From: Rubrivirga sp. SAORIC476
Lineage (GTDB): Bacteria > Bacteroidota > Rhodothermia > Rhodothermales > Rubricoccaceae
Direction of reading: 5' to 3'
Length of the DNA: 64,000 bases
Assembly (NCBI RefSeq): GCF_002283555.1
Contig: NZ_MVOI01000003.1
Span: 1,781,578-1,845,577 of the forward strand
Shown: positions 28,455 to 37,370 of the stretch, piece after piece
Layout of the letters: every line of letters starts with the position of its first letter
Position numbering within the stretch: position 1 is the stretch's first letter
Program-made: the position numbers and the translations under genes
The notes under the pieces: model-generated
What the model was told of the DNA's origin: nothing
Databases searched by the model: none
Seen by the model: only the letters and a program-made list of their open reading frames with translations

Positions 28455-28736
28455 GGGGGGCGACGGCGGGCCGCGACGATCTCGGCGCGGCAGGCGACAA
28501 CATACGGAGGGGGGACCGGCAAGCGGCGTGCCGTCGAGCGGGACGACCGCGGACGCGACGAGGTTGCGCCAACCGTGGGCGCCGCCGTCACGTCCCCGAC
28601 TCGCTCAACGCACGCGAACGGGTGCTCGCATGCGGAGACGCCGAACGGGACGCGGCTCAGACGGAGATACGACCGGCGTCGGGCCGGAATCTCCCCACAT
28701 CCCGCTGCCCCCGCCTCAGGACCGAGGCGGAGGAGA

Positions 28737-30056
28737 TCAGGCGCCGACCGGCTCCGCGCCCAGGCTCGCCACGTCGTACAGCGGGAAGCGGTCGCAGAGC
28801 GCCTGCACCTCCGCCCGTACCGCCTCGGCGTCGGCACCGCGGCTGGCGATGACGCGGTCCATCAGGTCCACGACCGTCCGGAACTCGTCGGCGCCGAAGC
28901 CGCGCGTGGTCATGGCCGGCGCGCCGACGCGGATGCCAGAGGTCACGAACGGGCTCTCGGGGTCGCCGGGGACCATGTTCTTGTTGACCGTGATGGCGGC
29001 CTCGCCCAGCCACGCCTCGGCGTCCTTACCGGTGCACTTGCCCCGGAGGTCGACCAGCGCGAGGTGGTTGTCGGTACCGCCCGAGACGACGTCGTACCCC
29101 TTCTCCACGAACGCCTGCGCCATCGCCTGCGCGTTCGCGATCGTCTGCCGCTGGTAGGTCACGAACTCCGGCGTCAGCGCCTCGCCGAAGGCGACGGCCT
29201 TGGCCGCGATGCAGTGCATCAGCGGCCCGCCGATGGTGCCGGGGAACATGGCCGAGTCCAGGACCTGACCGGTGGACTTCGGGTTGCCGGACTTGACCCA
29301 CGTCTCGCCCGTCGGGCTGGGCGCGTCGTTCCCGACGAGGATCATGCCGCCGCGGGGGCCGCGCAGCGTCTTGTGCGTCGTCGTGGAGACGACGTGAGCG
29401 TGGGGGAGGGGGTCGTTGAGCAGCTTCGCCGCGATGAGCCCCGCCGTGTGTGCCATGTCCACCCACAGGATCGCGCCGACCTCGTCGGCGATCTCGCGCA
29501 TGGCCGCGTAGTCGAAGTCACGGCTGTAGGCGCTCGCGCCGACCGACAGCATCTTCGGCTGTACCGCCTTCGCCCTGTCGCGGAGTGCGTCGAGGTCGAT
29601 CCGTCCGGCGTTCTCGCCCTCCTGCTCGACGCCGTAGAAGTGGGCGTCGTAGAGCTTGCCCGAGAAGTTGACCGGCGAGCCGTGCGTCAGGTGCCCGCCG
29701 TGCGCCAGGTCCAGGCCGAGGAGTCGGTCGCCGGGCGCCATGAACGCGAGGTAGATCGCGCTGTTGGCCGTCGCGCCAGAGTGCGGCTGGACGTTCACCC
29801 AGTCGCAGCCGAACAGCTCCTTCGCCCGCTCGATGGCCAGCGTCTCGACCTCGTCGACCACCTCGCAGCCACCGTAGTAGCGCTTGCCGGGCAGGCCCTC
29901 GGCGTACTTGTTGGTCAGCGGGCTGCCCAGCGCCTGCAGCACGGCCGGGCTGACGAAGTTCTCCGACGCGATCAGCTCCAGGCCATCGTTCTGCCGCTCG
30001 ACCTCCCGGCGGACGATGTCGAAGACGGCGGGGTCGGAGTCGCGGAGGGCGGTCAT
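28737..30056 (-). CDS. glyA: Serine hydroxymethyltransferase
   Basis: 439 residues, full length for the family. It interconverts serine and glycine with tetrahydrofolate, supplying one-carbon units. Signatures: [50 protein letters not shown] and the PLP-binding lysine in [16 protein letters not shown]. The ATG at 30056 starts the conserved region ([13 protein letters not shown]); the longer frame adds an Arg-rich leader. A TAGCTTGC promoter-like element lies at 30083-30090. Confidence 0.97.
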   Translation of the reverse strand: MTALRDSDPAVFDIVRREVERQNDGLELIASENFVSPAVLQALGSPLTNKYAEGLPGKRYYGGCEVVDEVETLAIERAKELFGCDWVNVQPHSGATANSAIYLAFMAPGDRLLGLDLAHGGHLTHGSPVNFSGKLYDAHFYGVEQEGENAGRIDLDALRDRAKAVQPKMLSVGASAYSRDFDYAAMREIADEVGAILWVDMAHTAGLIAAKLLNDPLPHAHVVSTTTHKTLRGPRGGMILVGNDAPSPTGETWVKSGNPKSTGQVLDSAMFPGTIGGPLMHCIAAKAVAFGEALTPEFVTYQRQTIANAQAMAQAFVEKGYDVVSGGTDNHLALVDLRGKCTGKDAEAWLGEAAITVNKNMVPGDPESPFVTSGIRVGAPAMTTRGFGADEFRTVVDLMDRVIASRGADAEAVRAEVQALCDRFPLYDVASLGAEPVGA

Positions 30057-30082
30057 GGCGTCGGGCGGATGAGGAGCGGACG

Positions 30083-30090
30083 GCAAGCTA
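30083..30090 (-). promoter_or_regulatory. Promoter-like -7 element upstream of glyA
   Basis: TAGCTTGC on the minus strand, 26 nt before the ATG at 30056, part of the recurrent TAGCTTnn set. No -33 TTTG is obvious. Confidence 0.4.
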
Positions 30091-30189
30091 GCACGGCGCC
30101 TCTTCCGCGTCCCCGGGCGGAACCCCTTCCACGCAGGTTCGGCCACTCTTTACCCAGCCCCCGCCTCGGTGCCGAGGCAGTCCCTCGCG

Positions 30190-30519
30190 CTACCGCCTCG
30201 ACTCGTCGCTTTCCAGCGGCGTGAACCAGCCTGCAATGCCGAGGTACCGCTGCTCGCCGCCCGGCATCCGACCGTTCATGTCGATCGTGTAGACGGTCGC
30301 CAGGTAGTAGTTCTCGTGCTCGGCGTTCTCACCCAGCGTCTGGGCCGTCTTTCGGCCCGTGCGGCCCTGGAGGAAACGGCTCACGGTGTCGCTGCCCTCT
30401 GCCCGCGCCGCCGCCTCGTCGGTCAGGAACTCGCCGAAGGCGTCCGGCCCCGGGTTGAGGACGAACAGCAACGCCGCCACGGCGAGCAGGCCGACGAACA
30501 GGACGCGTCCAGGGGTCAT
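30190..30519 (-). CDS. DUF4359-like membrane-anchored protein
   Basis: 109 residues with one N-terminal membrane helix (VLFVGLLAVAALLFVL) followed by NPGPDAFGEFL, a stretch NAEHENYYLATVYTIDM, and RYLGIAGWFTPL. The N-P-x-x-x-F/Y-x-x-F start and the Y-LGI-G-F end resemble DUF4359 proteins, first known from cyanobacteria. Function unknown. It lies between glyA and the DUF4159 gene on the same strand. Confidence 0.65.
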   Translation of the reverse strand: MTPGRVLFVGLLAVAALLFVLNPGPDAFGEFLTDEAAARAEGSDTVSRFLQGRTGRKTAQTLGENAEHENYYLATVYTIDMNGRMPGGEQRYLGIAGWFTPLESDESRR

Positions 30520-30586
30520 GGGGGTGTGGGCAGAGGCCGAACAGTCGGGGTATCGGCCGGGGCGGCCGCATCCATAGCGAGGCAGG

Positions 30587-31255
30587 TTACGGGACGATCC
30601 CCTGCGTCATGGCATACACGAGCAGGTTGACGCCCATCCGGAGCGCCGCCTCGCGCGCCTCCGGCGGATCCGGGTGGATGCCCGCTGGCTCCCACCCGTC
30701 GGCGAGGTCGCTCTCGTGGGCGTAGAAGACCACCAGCCGCCCCTCGTGGAACAGCCCGTAGCCGACCGCCGGTTCGCCGTCGTGCTCGTGGATCTTGGGC
30801 AGCCCATCCGGGAACGCGTAGTGGGCGCGGTACACCGGGTGACTGGCGGGCAACGGCTGGAGCGGCTGCTCGGGGAAGACCTTCGCCAGTTCGCGCCGCA
30901 CGGCCTGATCCAACCCGTAGTCGTCGTTGACGATCAGGAAGCCGCCGCCTTCGAGGTAGCGACGCAGACGGCCCGCCTCGGCGTCGGTGAAGACCACGTT
31001 GCCGTGCCCGTTGAGGTAGAGGATGGGTACGGTGAACAGCCGGTCGCTCGTCAACTCGACTGTGATCGGCTCCGGCGCGAGGTCCAGCAGCGAGTGCTGG
31101 CGGGTGTACGCGATCAGCGTCGGCAGTGGGTCGCCGGAGTACCAGTCGCCCCCGCCGCCGTACTGGACGCGGGCGATCTGGACCTCGCCCTGCGCCGATG
31201 CCGCACTGGCGAGGGCCACGATGAGGGAAAGCAGGAGCAGACGCAGGAGGGTCAT
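30587..31255 (-). CDS. Secreted DUF4159 domain protein
   Basis: 222 residues: signal peptide (LLLLSLIVALASAASA) and a DUF4159 domain with VQYGGGGDWYSGDP, ILYLNGHGNVVFTDAEAGRL, YLEGGGFLIVNDDYG and VVFYAHESDLADGWEP. The fold resembles glutamine-amidotransferase-like domains used in gliding or membrane complexes with MoxR/BatA genes, but none is present here. The ATG is only 34 bp from the divergent DUF1028 start, so the two promoters must overlap. Confidence 0.85.
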   Translation of the reverse strand: MTLLRLLLLSLIVALASAASAQGEVQIARVQYGGGGDWYSGDPLPTLIAYTRQHSLLDLAPEPITVELTSDRLFTVPILYLNGHGNVVFTDAEAGRLRRYLEGGGFLIVNDDYGLDQAVRRELAKVFPEQPLQPLPASHPVYRAHYAFPDGLPKIHEHDGEPAVGYGLFHEGRLVVFYAHESDLADGWEPAGIHPDPPEAREAALRMGVNLLVYAMTQGIVP

Positions 31256-31289
31256 GGCGCTAGAATACGGGGACACCCGCCCCACGCCG

Positions 31290-32357
31290 ATGCCAACGCC
31301 ACGCCCCCGCCGCTTCGTCTCCCTCGCCGCGCTGGCGGTGCTCGTCGCCGGCGGCTGCGCGCCGACTTCGGACGACCACGAGATCATCCGCAACGAGGCC
31401 GGCGACCCGCTCGTGTCGACGTTCTCCATCGTCGCCGTCGACACGACGACGGGCGAGATTGGCGTCGCGGTCCAGTCCAAGTTCCCCAACGTCCGGTTCA
31501 TGGTCCCGACCGTCGTGGCGGGCGTCGGCGCCGTCGCCACCCAGTCGTTCGCGCGGCTCGCCTACGGTCCCGAGGGCATCGCGATGATGGCCGAGGGCGC
31601 GACGGCCGAGGAGGCGCTCCGCATCTCCATGCGCAACGACCCCGACACCGGCGCCCGGCAGGTCGGGATGGTGGACGCACACGGCAACGCGGCCACCTTC
31701 ACCGGGGCCGACGCCTTCGCGTGGCGCGGCGGGCGCGTGGGCGGCAGCGACGCCATTGCGACGCCGGGGGTCGTCGCCGTCGGGCACGGCTACGCCGCCC
31801 AGGGCAACATCTTGGTCTCCCAGGAGACCGTCGACGCCATCGCCGAGACGTTCGAGGCCAGCACCGGCACCCTCGCCCAGCGCCTCACGGCCGCGCTCGT
31901 CGCGGGGGGTCGGGCGGGCGGAGACAAGCGAGGGGAGCAGTCGGCTGCGCTCGTGGTCCACCGCAAAGGAGCGGGCTATGACGGCTCGGACGTGATCGTC
32001 GACATCTCGGTCTACGACCACCCGACCCCCCTCGCGGAACTGGAGCGACTCGTCGCCCTCAACGACCTCTACTTCACCGACTCCGACCCGGCGGACATGA
32101 TCGAGGTCACGCCCGCCATCGCCCGCGAGCTGCAGGAGATCTGGATCGCGCGCGACTTCCAGTACGACGGCCCCGCCGACGGCGTCGTCGATGCCGAGTT
32201 CCAGCGCATCCTGACCGACTACATGGGCTGGGAGAACTACGACCTCCGCATTGACGAGGTCGCCAACGTGGACCTGGCAGCAGGGGAGACGCTCCGGATC
32301 GACCCCGAGGTGCTGGCCGACATCCGCGACGTGTTCCGCGAGGGCCGCTACCGCTAG
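31290..32357 (+). CDS. DUF1028 (Ntn-hydrolase-like) lipoprotein
   Basis: 355 residues with lipoprotein signal (LAVLVAGGC, Cys about 18). The DUF1028 domain follows: STFSIVAVDTTTGEIGVAVQ, SFARLAYGPEGIAMM, QVGMVDAHGNAATFTG and ALVVHRKGAGYDGSDVIVD. The family has an Ntn-hydrolase-type fold and is often exported; its substrate is unknown. The C-terminal 80 residues carry an extra helical peptidoglycan-binding-like segment seen in part of the family. The ATG at 31290 begins the signal peptide. The HEAT-like and GNAT genes follow closely. Confidence 0.88.
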   Translation: MPTPRPRRFVSLAALAVLVAGGCAPTSDDHEIIRNEAGDPLVSTFSIVAVDTTTGEIGVAVQSKFPNVRFMVPTVVAGVGAVATQSFARLAYGPEGIAMMAEGATAEEALRISMRNDPDTGARQVGMVDAHGNAATFTGADAFAWRGGRVGGSDAIATPGVVAVGHGYAAQGNILVSQETVDAIAETFEASTGTLAQRLTAALVAGGRAGGDKRGEQSAALVVHRKGAGYDGSDVIVDISVYDHPTPLAELERLVALNDLYFTDSDPADMIEVTPAIARELQEIWIARDFQYDGPADGVVDAEFQRILTDYMGWENYDLRIDEVANVDLAAGETLRIDPEVLADIRDVFREGRYR

Positions 32358-32365
32358 CGCCTCCC

Positions 32366-32905
32366 GTGCACCCGCTCCACCTCCGCCTCGCCGACTCGAC
32401 GCGCGGCCCCATCGGCGCCGCCCGCGACGTGGCCGCCGAGATCGCGCACGACTCGGACGCGTTCGCCGTCGTGGTCGACGGGCTGGCGCACCCGGACGAG
32501 GGGGGCCGCAACCGGAGCGCGTGGGCGCTCGACGTCGCGACGCGGTCGTATCCGCGTCGCCTGGCGCCACACGCCGACGCGCTCCTCGCCGTCGCCGAGG
32601 CGGACCGGAACGGCGGGATGCTCCGGCGCCTCCTCCCGTCCCTTCTGTCTCGGGTGCCTCTCACCCCAACTCAGGCCCGGCACGTGACCGACTGGGCGCT
32701 CGGAATCCTCGACCGCTCGCGCATGGCCGACCAGGCAAACCTGCTCAGCGCGCTGGCGGCCGTCGCCCTGGCGCACCCGGACCTCGCGCCTGGCATCGTC
32801 CCTCGCATCCACGTCGCGCTCGACCATCCCGCCCCGTCGGTTCGCGCGAGGGCGCGGCGCCTCTGCGCCCGGCTCGACCGTCGCGGTCTTCTCCCCGACT
32901 CATGA
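32366..32905 (+). CDS. HEAT-like repeat protein
   Basis: 179 residues, GTG start 8 bp after the DUF1028 stop. Entirely alpha-helical by sequence, with repeated Ala/Leu/Arg helices (RNRSAWALDVATRSYPRRL, NLLSALAAVALAHPDLA, SVRARARRLCARLD) like HEAT or ARM repeats. There is no signal peptide, so it is cytosolic. I recognise no specific family; a scaffold role is inferred. Its stop overlaps the GNAT start (ATGA), suggesting coupled translation. Confidence 0.7.
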   Translation: MHPLHLRLADSTRGPIGAARDVAAEIAHDSDAFAVVVDGLAHPDEGGRNRSAWALDVATRSYPRRLAPHADALLAVAEADRNGGMLRRLLPSLLSRVPLTPTQARHVTDWALGILDRSRMADQANLLSALAAVALAHPDLAPGIVPRIHVALDHPAPSVRARARRLCARLDRRGLLPDS

Positions 32906-33537
32906 CGCCCGTCACCCTGGAAGGCGCCCACGTCCGCCTGGAGCCCCTCACCCGCGCCCACCTCGACGCGCTCGCCGAGGTGGGCCTCGACCCGGACCTT
33001 TGGACCTGGACCGCCTCCACCGTCCGCACCCGCGACGATCTGGCGGCCTACGTCGAGACCGCCCTCGCCGGGCAGGCCGACGGCACCGCGCTCCCGTTCG
33101 CCACCGTCGACCGCGCCAGCGGGCGCGTGGTCGGCAGCACGCGCTTCGGCAACTACGTCGCCGCTCATCGCCGCGTCGAGATCGGGTGGACGTTCGTCGC
33201 GCCCCCGTGGCAGCGGACCGCCGTCAACACCGAGGCCAAGTTGCTGATGATGGCCCACGCCTTCGACACCCTCGGCCTGACCCGCGTCGAGTGGAAGACC
33301 GACGCCCTCAACGCGCGCTCCCGCGCCGCCATCCTCCGCCTCGGCGCGATAGAGGAGGGGACGCTGCGCAGCCACATGGTCGTCCGCGACGGCCGCCTCC
33401 GCGACACCGTCTACTTCAGCGTCACCGCCGACGAGTGGCCCGCCGTCCGCGACCGCCTTACCGCCCGGTTGGCGCAAGGAGCCTTCTCGACTCCGATCAA
33501 TACGCCTGGTTCGTCGGCCGGTACAGGATCTCGTTGA
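32902..33537 (+). CDS. GNAT-family N-acetyltransferase (RimJ/RimL type)
   Basis: 211 residues. The layout is that of ribosomal-protein-acetyltransferase-like GNATs: [48 protein letters not shown] (acetyl-CoA loop region), [20 protein letters not shown] and [20 protein letters not shown]. Substrate unknown. The ATG overlaps the preceding stop. Its last 41 bp overlap the 3' end of the SDR gene on the other strand, an unusually deep convergent overlap. Confidence 0.9.
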   Translation: MTPVTLEGAHVRLEPLTRAHLDALAEVGLDPDLWTWTASTVRTRDDLAAYVETALAGQADGTALPFATVDRASGRVVGSTRFGNYVAAHRRVEIGWTFVAPPWQRTAVNTEAKLLMMAHAFDTLGLTRVEWKTDALNARSRAAILRLGAIEEGTLRSHMVVRDGRLRDTVYFSVTADEWPAVRDRLTARLAQGAFSTPINTPGSSAGTGSR

Positions 33538-34243
33538 TGTCCACGTCCTCCGGCTGCTCCATCGCGAACACCACCGCCCGCGCGAACGAGTCCGCCGGAA
33601 TCGCGACCTCGTCGTAGAGCTTGTTCATCCGCTCTGCCGCGGCCGGGTCCGAGATCGAGTTCGGCAGCTCCGTCGCTACCGCCCCGGGCGAGATGATCGT
33701 CGTCCGGATGCGGTGCGGCTTCACCTCCTGACGCAGCCCCTCCGTCAGCGTCCGCACCGCGAACTTCGTCGCCGAGTAGACCGCGCTGCCCGGCCCCACC
33801 CGGTGCCCTGCCACCGACGCCACGTTGATGATGTGGCCGCTCTTCTGCGCCGTCATGTGCGGCAGCACCGCTGCGATGCCGTAGAGCACCCCCTTGATGT
33901 TGACGTCGATCATCCGGTCCCACTCGTCCACCTTCAGGTGTTCGAGCAGGGACTGCGGCATCAGGCCCGCGTTGTTGATCATCACGTCCACCCGACCGAA
34001 CGCCTTCACGGCCGTGTCCACGAGTGCCGACACCTGCGCGCGGTCCGTGACGTCGGTGGTCACCGCCCGCGCCTCCCCGCCCGCCTCGGTCAGTTCAACA
34101 GCCAGCGCCTCGATCCGGTCCGACCGCCGCGCGCCCAGCACGACCTTCGCCCCGCGTGCCGAGAGCATCCGTGCCGCGGCCTCGCCCAGCCCGCTGCTGG
34201 CTCCGGTGATGACGACGACGGTTCCTTCGATGGGGGAGGACAT
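33497..34243 (-). CDS. Short-chain dehydrogenase/reductase
   Basis: 248 residues, classical SDR: cofactor motif TGASSGLG, an Arg/Ser-rich end of beta-2 (GARRSDR) that favours NADP, NNAG, the catalytic Ser in VASVAGHRV, and the YSATK Tyr-Lys pair. The C-terminus ([20 protein letters not shown]) fits the YdfG/clavulanate-dehydrogenase-like subgroup that oxidises 3-hydroxy acids or reduces small carbonyls. The leader is CTCCCCTCTCTCC. The 3' end overlaps the GNAT gene. Confidence 0.93.
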   Translation of the reverse strand: MSSPIEGTVVVITGASSGLGEAAARMLSARGAKVVLGARRSDRIEALAVELTEAGGEARAVTTDVTDRAQVSALVDTAVKAFGRVDVMINNAGLMPQSLLEHLKVDEWDRMIDVNIKGVLYGIAAVLPHMTAQKSGHIINVASVAGHRVGPGSAVYSATKFAVRTLTEGLRQEVKPHRIRTTIISPGAVATELPNSISDPAAAERMNKLYDEVAIPADSFARAVVFAMEQPEDVDINEILYRPTNQAY

Positions 34244-34417
34244 GGCTCAGGAGAGAGGGGAGACGTGGACAGACCCGCTCCCCAACCCCCGGTACATGGC
34301 ACAGGCTCCCGGATCCGGCGAGGAGAGGATTTTCGCCTCCTGTGATCGGTTCGGCGATGATTCGGTGCGATAGGAAGCAGGTGTCCACGCACCCCTTCCT
34401 CGCCAGCCTCAGCGTCC

Positions 34418-34996
34418 ATGTCCCGCTTCCTGCTCTCCGCCAGCCGCCTGCTCGCCCTGCTGCTCTGCGCCGTCCTCCTCTCCGCCTGCGTCCAGGACCT
34501 CACCGGACCCGATGACCCTGACGACCCGCCTCCACCACCCGTGCGGATGCGGACTGTCTACGACCTCAAGGTCTCGCCCCGCTACATCGACGTCGTCGGC
34601 TCCTGCGACAAGGTGTTCGGATCACCGACGGCTGGAGAGTTCCAGTACCGCGTCGAGGTGAACGGCGAGGGCCGCACCAACGGCTTCGAGAGCCAGAACT
34701 ACAACTCCCGCCTGGGGGTCGTCACCGGTCGCGTCGCCGGTCAACAGATCACCTTTGCCCCGAGGACCTACACGTGGTCCAGCATGTCCAGCCCCGGTCG
34801 GATTGAGGCCGTCGTGTTCGGGACGGAGTGGGACGGCGCCATCCGCGACGGCGACATGAGCAACCGACGCGGCGCACGAACGGTCCCCTTCGCGCTCGGT
34901 CGCCGACCCGGCACCGTCACCATCGGCGCGACCTCCGAGTGCCGTCTCGTCCTCGCCTACGAAGCCGAGTGGGTCCAGCGCGAAGTCCCCGCCTGA
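34418..34996 (+). CDS. Lipoprotein of unknown family
   Basis: 192 residues: signal with lipobox LLSAC (Cys about 24), an acidic/proline linker (DPDDPPPPPV), and a beta-rich domain beginning RTVYDLKVSPRYIDVVGSCD. Two further cysteines (GSCDK, SECRL) could form a disulfide. No family recognised. It stands alone between the divergent SDR gene and pgi, preceded by a C-rich leader. Confidence 0.7.
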   Translation: MSRFLLSASRLLALLLCAVLLSACVQDLTGPDDPDDPPPPPVRMRTVYDLKVSPRYIDVVGSCDKVFGSPTAGEFQYRVEVNGEGRTNGFESQNYNSRLGVVTGRVAGQQITFAPRTYTWSSMSSPGRIEAVVFGTEWDGAIRDGDMSNRRGARTVPFALGRRPGTVTIGATSECRLVLAYEAEWVQREVPA

Positions 34997-35262
34997 CGCG
35001 GGAGAACCGGAGAGGTGCAAGGCGTGGAGCGTCGACGTGAGTCGCCTCACGGCGAGTTGCCGACCACACCGACGCCATCGATCCGGTCTCCGTCGGCCAG
35101 GAACGCATCGCCCGCCCCATCTTCGGCGACAGAGCCAAAGGAGCCCGGAGCGAGACGCCGCGACGCATCCCCGCCCCATGCAGCGCTCTCTGATCTCTGT
35201 CACTTCCTGACCGGCACCCTATCCGAGCGCAGGCGTACGCCCCACCCCTCGCTCCCGACCCG

Positions 35263-36546
35263 ATGCCGCTCACCTTCGACCGCCACCACGCAGCCGACGC
35301 CCTCGCCTCGCTCGACGGCCCCGCCCGCGACACCACCGAGGCCCTAGCTCTCGACGCCCACCGCCGCGTCCTCAGTGGCGAGACCCGCAGCCCCGAGATG
35401 CTCGGCTGGCGCGACATGCTCCTCACCCCCGACGACGCCCTCCTCGAACGCATCGCCGCCGACGCCGCCGAGATCCGCGAGCGCGCCGACGTTCTCCTTT
35501 GTATAGGCATCGGCGGCTCCTACCTCGGCGCCGAGGCCGTCATGCAGGCCCTCGTCCCGCCTTTCGGCAGCGACGGGCCCGAGATCCTGTTCGCCGGCAA
35601 CCACCTCGGCCCCGATTACCACGAGCGCCTCTTCGAGTACCTCGACGGCAAGAGCGTCTACGTCAACGTCATCTCCAAGTCGGGCACCACCCTCGAACCC
35701 GCCCTCGCCTTCCGCCTCGCCCGCCGCTTTCTGGAGGAGCGCTTCGACGACGCCGACCGGCGCATCATCGCCACCACCGACGCCGAGCGCGGCGCCCTCC
35801 ACGACTTCGCTGTCGAGAAGGGCTACCGACGCTACGTCGTCCCCAACGATGTCGGCGGACGCTTCTCCGTCCTCACCCCCGTCGGCCTGCTCCCCATCGC
35901 CGCCGCCGGCATCGACATCCGGACTCTCTTCTACGGCGCCGTCGCCGAGGCTCGCGATCTGACTGACGCCGACGCTTCCCACCCCGCTCTTCAGTACGCC
36001 GCCGACCGCTACACCTTTCACGAGGCGGGCTATGCCACCGAAGTCCTCGCCGTCATGGACCCTCGTCTGAAGGGCCTCGGCGCCTGGTGGCAGCAGCTCT
36101 TCGGCGAGAGCGAAGGCAAGGAAGGCAAAGGCCTCTTTCCCGTCGTCCTCCAGTACACCACCGACCTCCACTCCGTCGGCCAGTACGTCCAGCAGGGCAA
36201 GCGCCTCCTCGTCGAGACCTTCCTCCGCCTCGACGACGCCGACGCCGGCCTCACGGTCCAGGACGAGCCCGGCGACCCCGACGGCCTCAACTACCTGGCC
36301 GGTGTCCCGATGGGCAGCGTCAATGAGAAGGCCTACCAGGGCACCGCCGAGGCCCACGCCGAGGGCGGCGTCCCCAACTGGACCCTCACCCTCTCCCGTC
36401 TCGACGCCGAGACGGTTGGCCGCCTCCTCTACTTCTACGAGCACGCCGTCGCCGTCTCCGGCACCATGCTCGGCGTCGACCCCTTCGACCAGCCTGGCGT
36501 GGAGACCTACAAGCAGAAGATGTTCTCCCTCCTCGGCAAGCCGTAG
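35263..36546 (+). CDS. pgi: Glucose-6-phosphate isomerase
   Basis: 427 residues, near the length of the compact Bacillus-type enzymes rather than the 550-residue enterobacterial form. It interconverts glucose-6-P and fructose-6-P in glycolysis. Signatures: LCIGIGGSYLGAEAVMQAL, NVISKSGTTLEPALAFR, VGGRFSVLTPVGLLPIA, LQYTTDLHSVGQYVQQG and the C-terminal GVETYKQKMF with its catalytic Lys. It is followed by a strong terminator hairpin and then the proposed origin. Confidence 0.97.
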   Translation: MPLTFDRHHAADALASLDGPARDTTEALALDAHRRVLSGETRSPEMLGWRDMLLTPDDALLERIAADAAEIRERADVLLCIGIGGSYLGAEAVMQALVPPFGSDGPEILFAGNHLGPDYHERLFEYLDGKSVYVNVISKSGTTLEPALAFRLARRFLEERFDDADRRIIATTDAERGALHDFAVEKGYRRYVVPNDVGGRFSVLTPVGLLPIAAAGIDIRTLFYGAVAEARDLTDADASHPALQYAADRYTFHEAGYATEVLAVMDPRLKGLGAWWQQLFGESEGKEGKGLFPVVLQYTTDLHSVGQYVQQGKRLLVETFLRLDDADAGLTVQDEPGDPDGLNYLAGVPMGSVNEKAYQGTAEAHAEGGVPNWTLTLSRLDAETVGRLLYFYEHAVAVSGTMLGVDPFDQPGVETYKQKMFSLLGKP

Positions 36547-36570
36547 GGGCCTCTCTGCCTCCTCCGGTCC

Positions 36571-36601
36571 GAGCCGCCGTTCCCTCCCGGGGCGGCGGCT
36601 C
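36571..36601 (+). terminator. Terminator hairpin after pgi
   Basis: GAGCCGCCG (36571-36579) and CGGCGGCTC (36593-36601) form a perfect 9-bp stem over a 13-nt loop, 25 bp after the pgi stop, followed by TCTCATTGTC. The T content is modest. Confidence 0.7.
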
Positions 36602-36794
36602 TCTCATTGTCAGAAGGACGCGCCCTTGGCTGCTCGTCCACCCCGCTGAGGCCCACCGATCCGGCCCTCTTCGGACATCCCGGCAGGCACTCACCACACG
36701 CGGCTTCTCAGGCCACCCGTCGTCCCCAGCTTCGAAATCGTGCGAGACAGCCTCGGAGGTCATCCACCGACCGGCCCAAACGCTCGAAAAAGGG

Positions 36795-37199
36795 CTATCC
36801 ACATCGTGGATGACCGTGTGGATAACCCACCGTTCGTCGGGGAGGCCTGTGGACGCGTTCTCCGATGGGGTCGGACACCCTCCATGCAAGCACCAACCGC
36901 CCACGAGATGCTCCGACCCTTGTCCACACCGAAGGTCGGCTCCTCACATCCGGGCTAGGCCGGGGGCTTCCTTGTGGACGAGTGTGGAGAAGTGGACGAC
37001 GCTCCGAAGATCCCCGTACAGTCTCTCTCCAGCGACGTTCAATGGCTACCGTCTCGTGGACGAGCCCGTGGATGAGGCTGCCGGTTGTCCACGTCCCTCC
37101 ACAACCCGTCCGCTCCCCCCGGTTGTCCACTCTGTCCACAGGCCTACTACTGATCCTACTCTTTTATCAAATCCCCCTGATGTCTAAGAGGGTGTGGAC
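36795..37199. other. Putative chromosomal replication origin (oriC)
   Basis: This part of an 824-bp non-coding region holds many DnaA-box-like 9-mers in both directions. One is a perfect TTATCCACA (minus, 36825-36817). Near matches are CTATCCACA (36795), TTGTCCACA (36920), TTCTCCACA (minus, 36991-36983), TTGTCCACG (37085), TTGTCCACT (37123) and CTGTCCACA (37132). TGTGGAC cores recur at 36848, 36973 and 37193. The right end is A+T-rich in an otherwise about 70% G+C window. The short open frames across it have no protein character. dnaA itself is not nearby. Confidence 0.7.
37144..37190. other. A+T-rich unwinding-element-like stretch with DnaA-trio pattern
   Basis: About 60% A+T over 46 bp. 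Directly after two adjoining DnaA-like boxes (37123-37140) and a GGCC spacer comes CTACTACTGATCCTACT, whose complement reads 3'-GAT GAT GAC in steps of three. This is the arrangement box, GC spacer, DnaA-trio described for bacterial origin unwinding. A further A+T-rich CTTTTATCAAAT follows. Confidence 0.6.
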
Positions 37200-37301
37200 G
37201 AACGGGAGGAAGGAGGGGAGCTCTCAGGAGAGGAAACGCAGAGCCTTCCGTCCGCCACGGAGCTTCCATAGATCACTGATCGCACCCGGTATACCAGTCG
37301 G

Positions 37302-37314
37302 TGACAGGCTGTCA
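37302..37314. promoter_or_regulatory. Palindromic operator-like site before the stress-protein gene
   Basis: TGACAGGCTGTCA is a perfect 6-1-6 palindrome. It ends 28 bp before the TACCTTCC promoter-like element (37343-37350), i.e. around -40, a good position for an activator or repressor. The protein that would bind is unknown. Confidence 0.4.
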
Positions 37315-37342
37315 GCCGGCGCGGAATCCTGCCGCTCCCGCG

Positions 37343-37350
37343 TACCTTCC
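37343..37350 (+). promoter_or_regulatory. Promoter-like -7 element upstream of the universal stress protein
   Basis: TACCTTCC, 20 nt before the ATG at 37371; it fits TAnnTTnn but not the full TAnnTTTG. Confidence 0.3.
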
Positions 37351-37370
37351 CGTCCCCTCATCCTTCGGCC

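Noticed and set aside
26412-30224. A 1270-residue open frame on the plus strand
   Set aside because: It runs antisense to tatC, the phosphoribosyltransferase and glyA, which are clearly real. Arg/His-rich composition is typical of a shadow frame in high-G+C DNA.
36607-37260. Several short open frames across the origin region
   Set aside because: They overlap each other in several frames, have no motif and cover the DnaA-box cluster.
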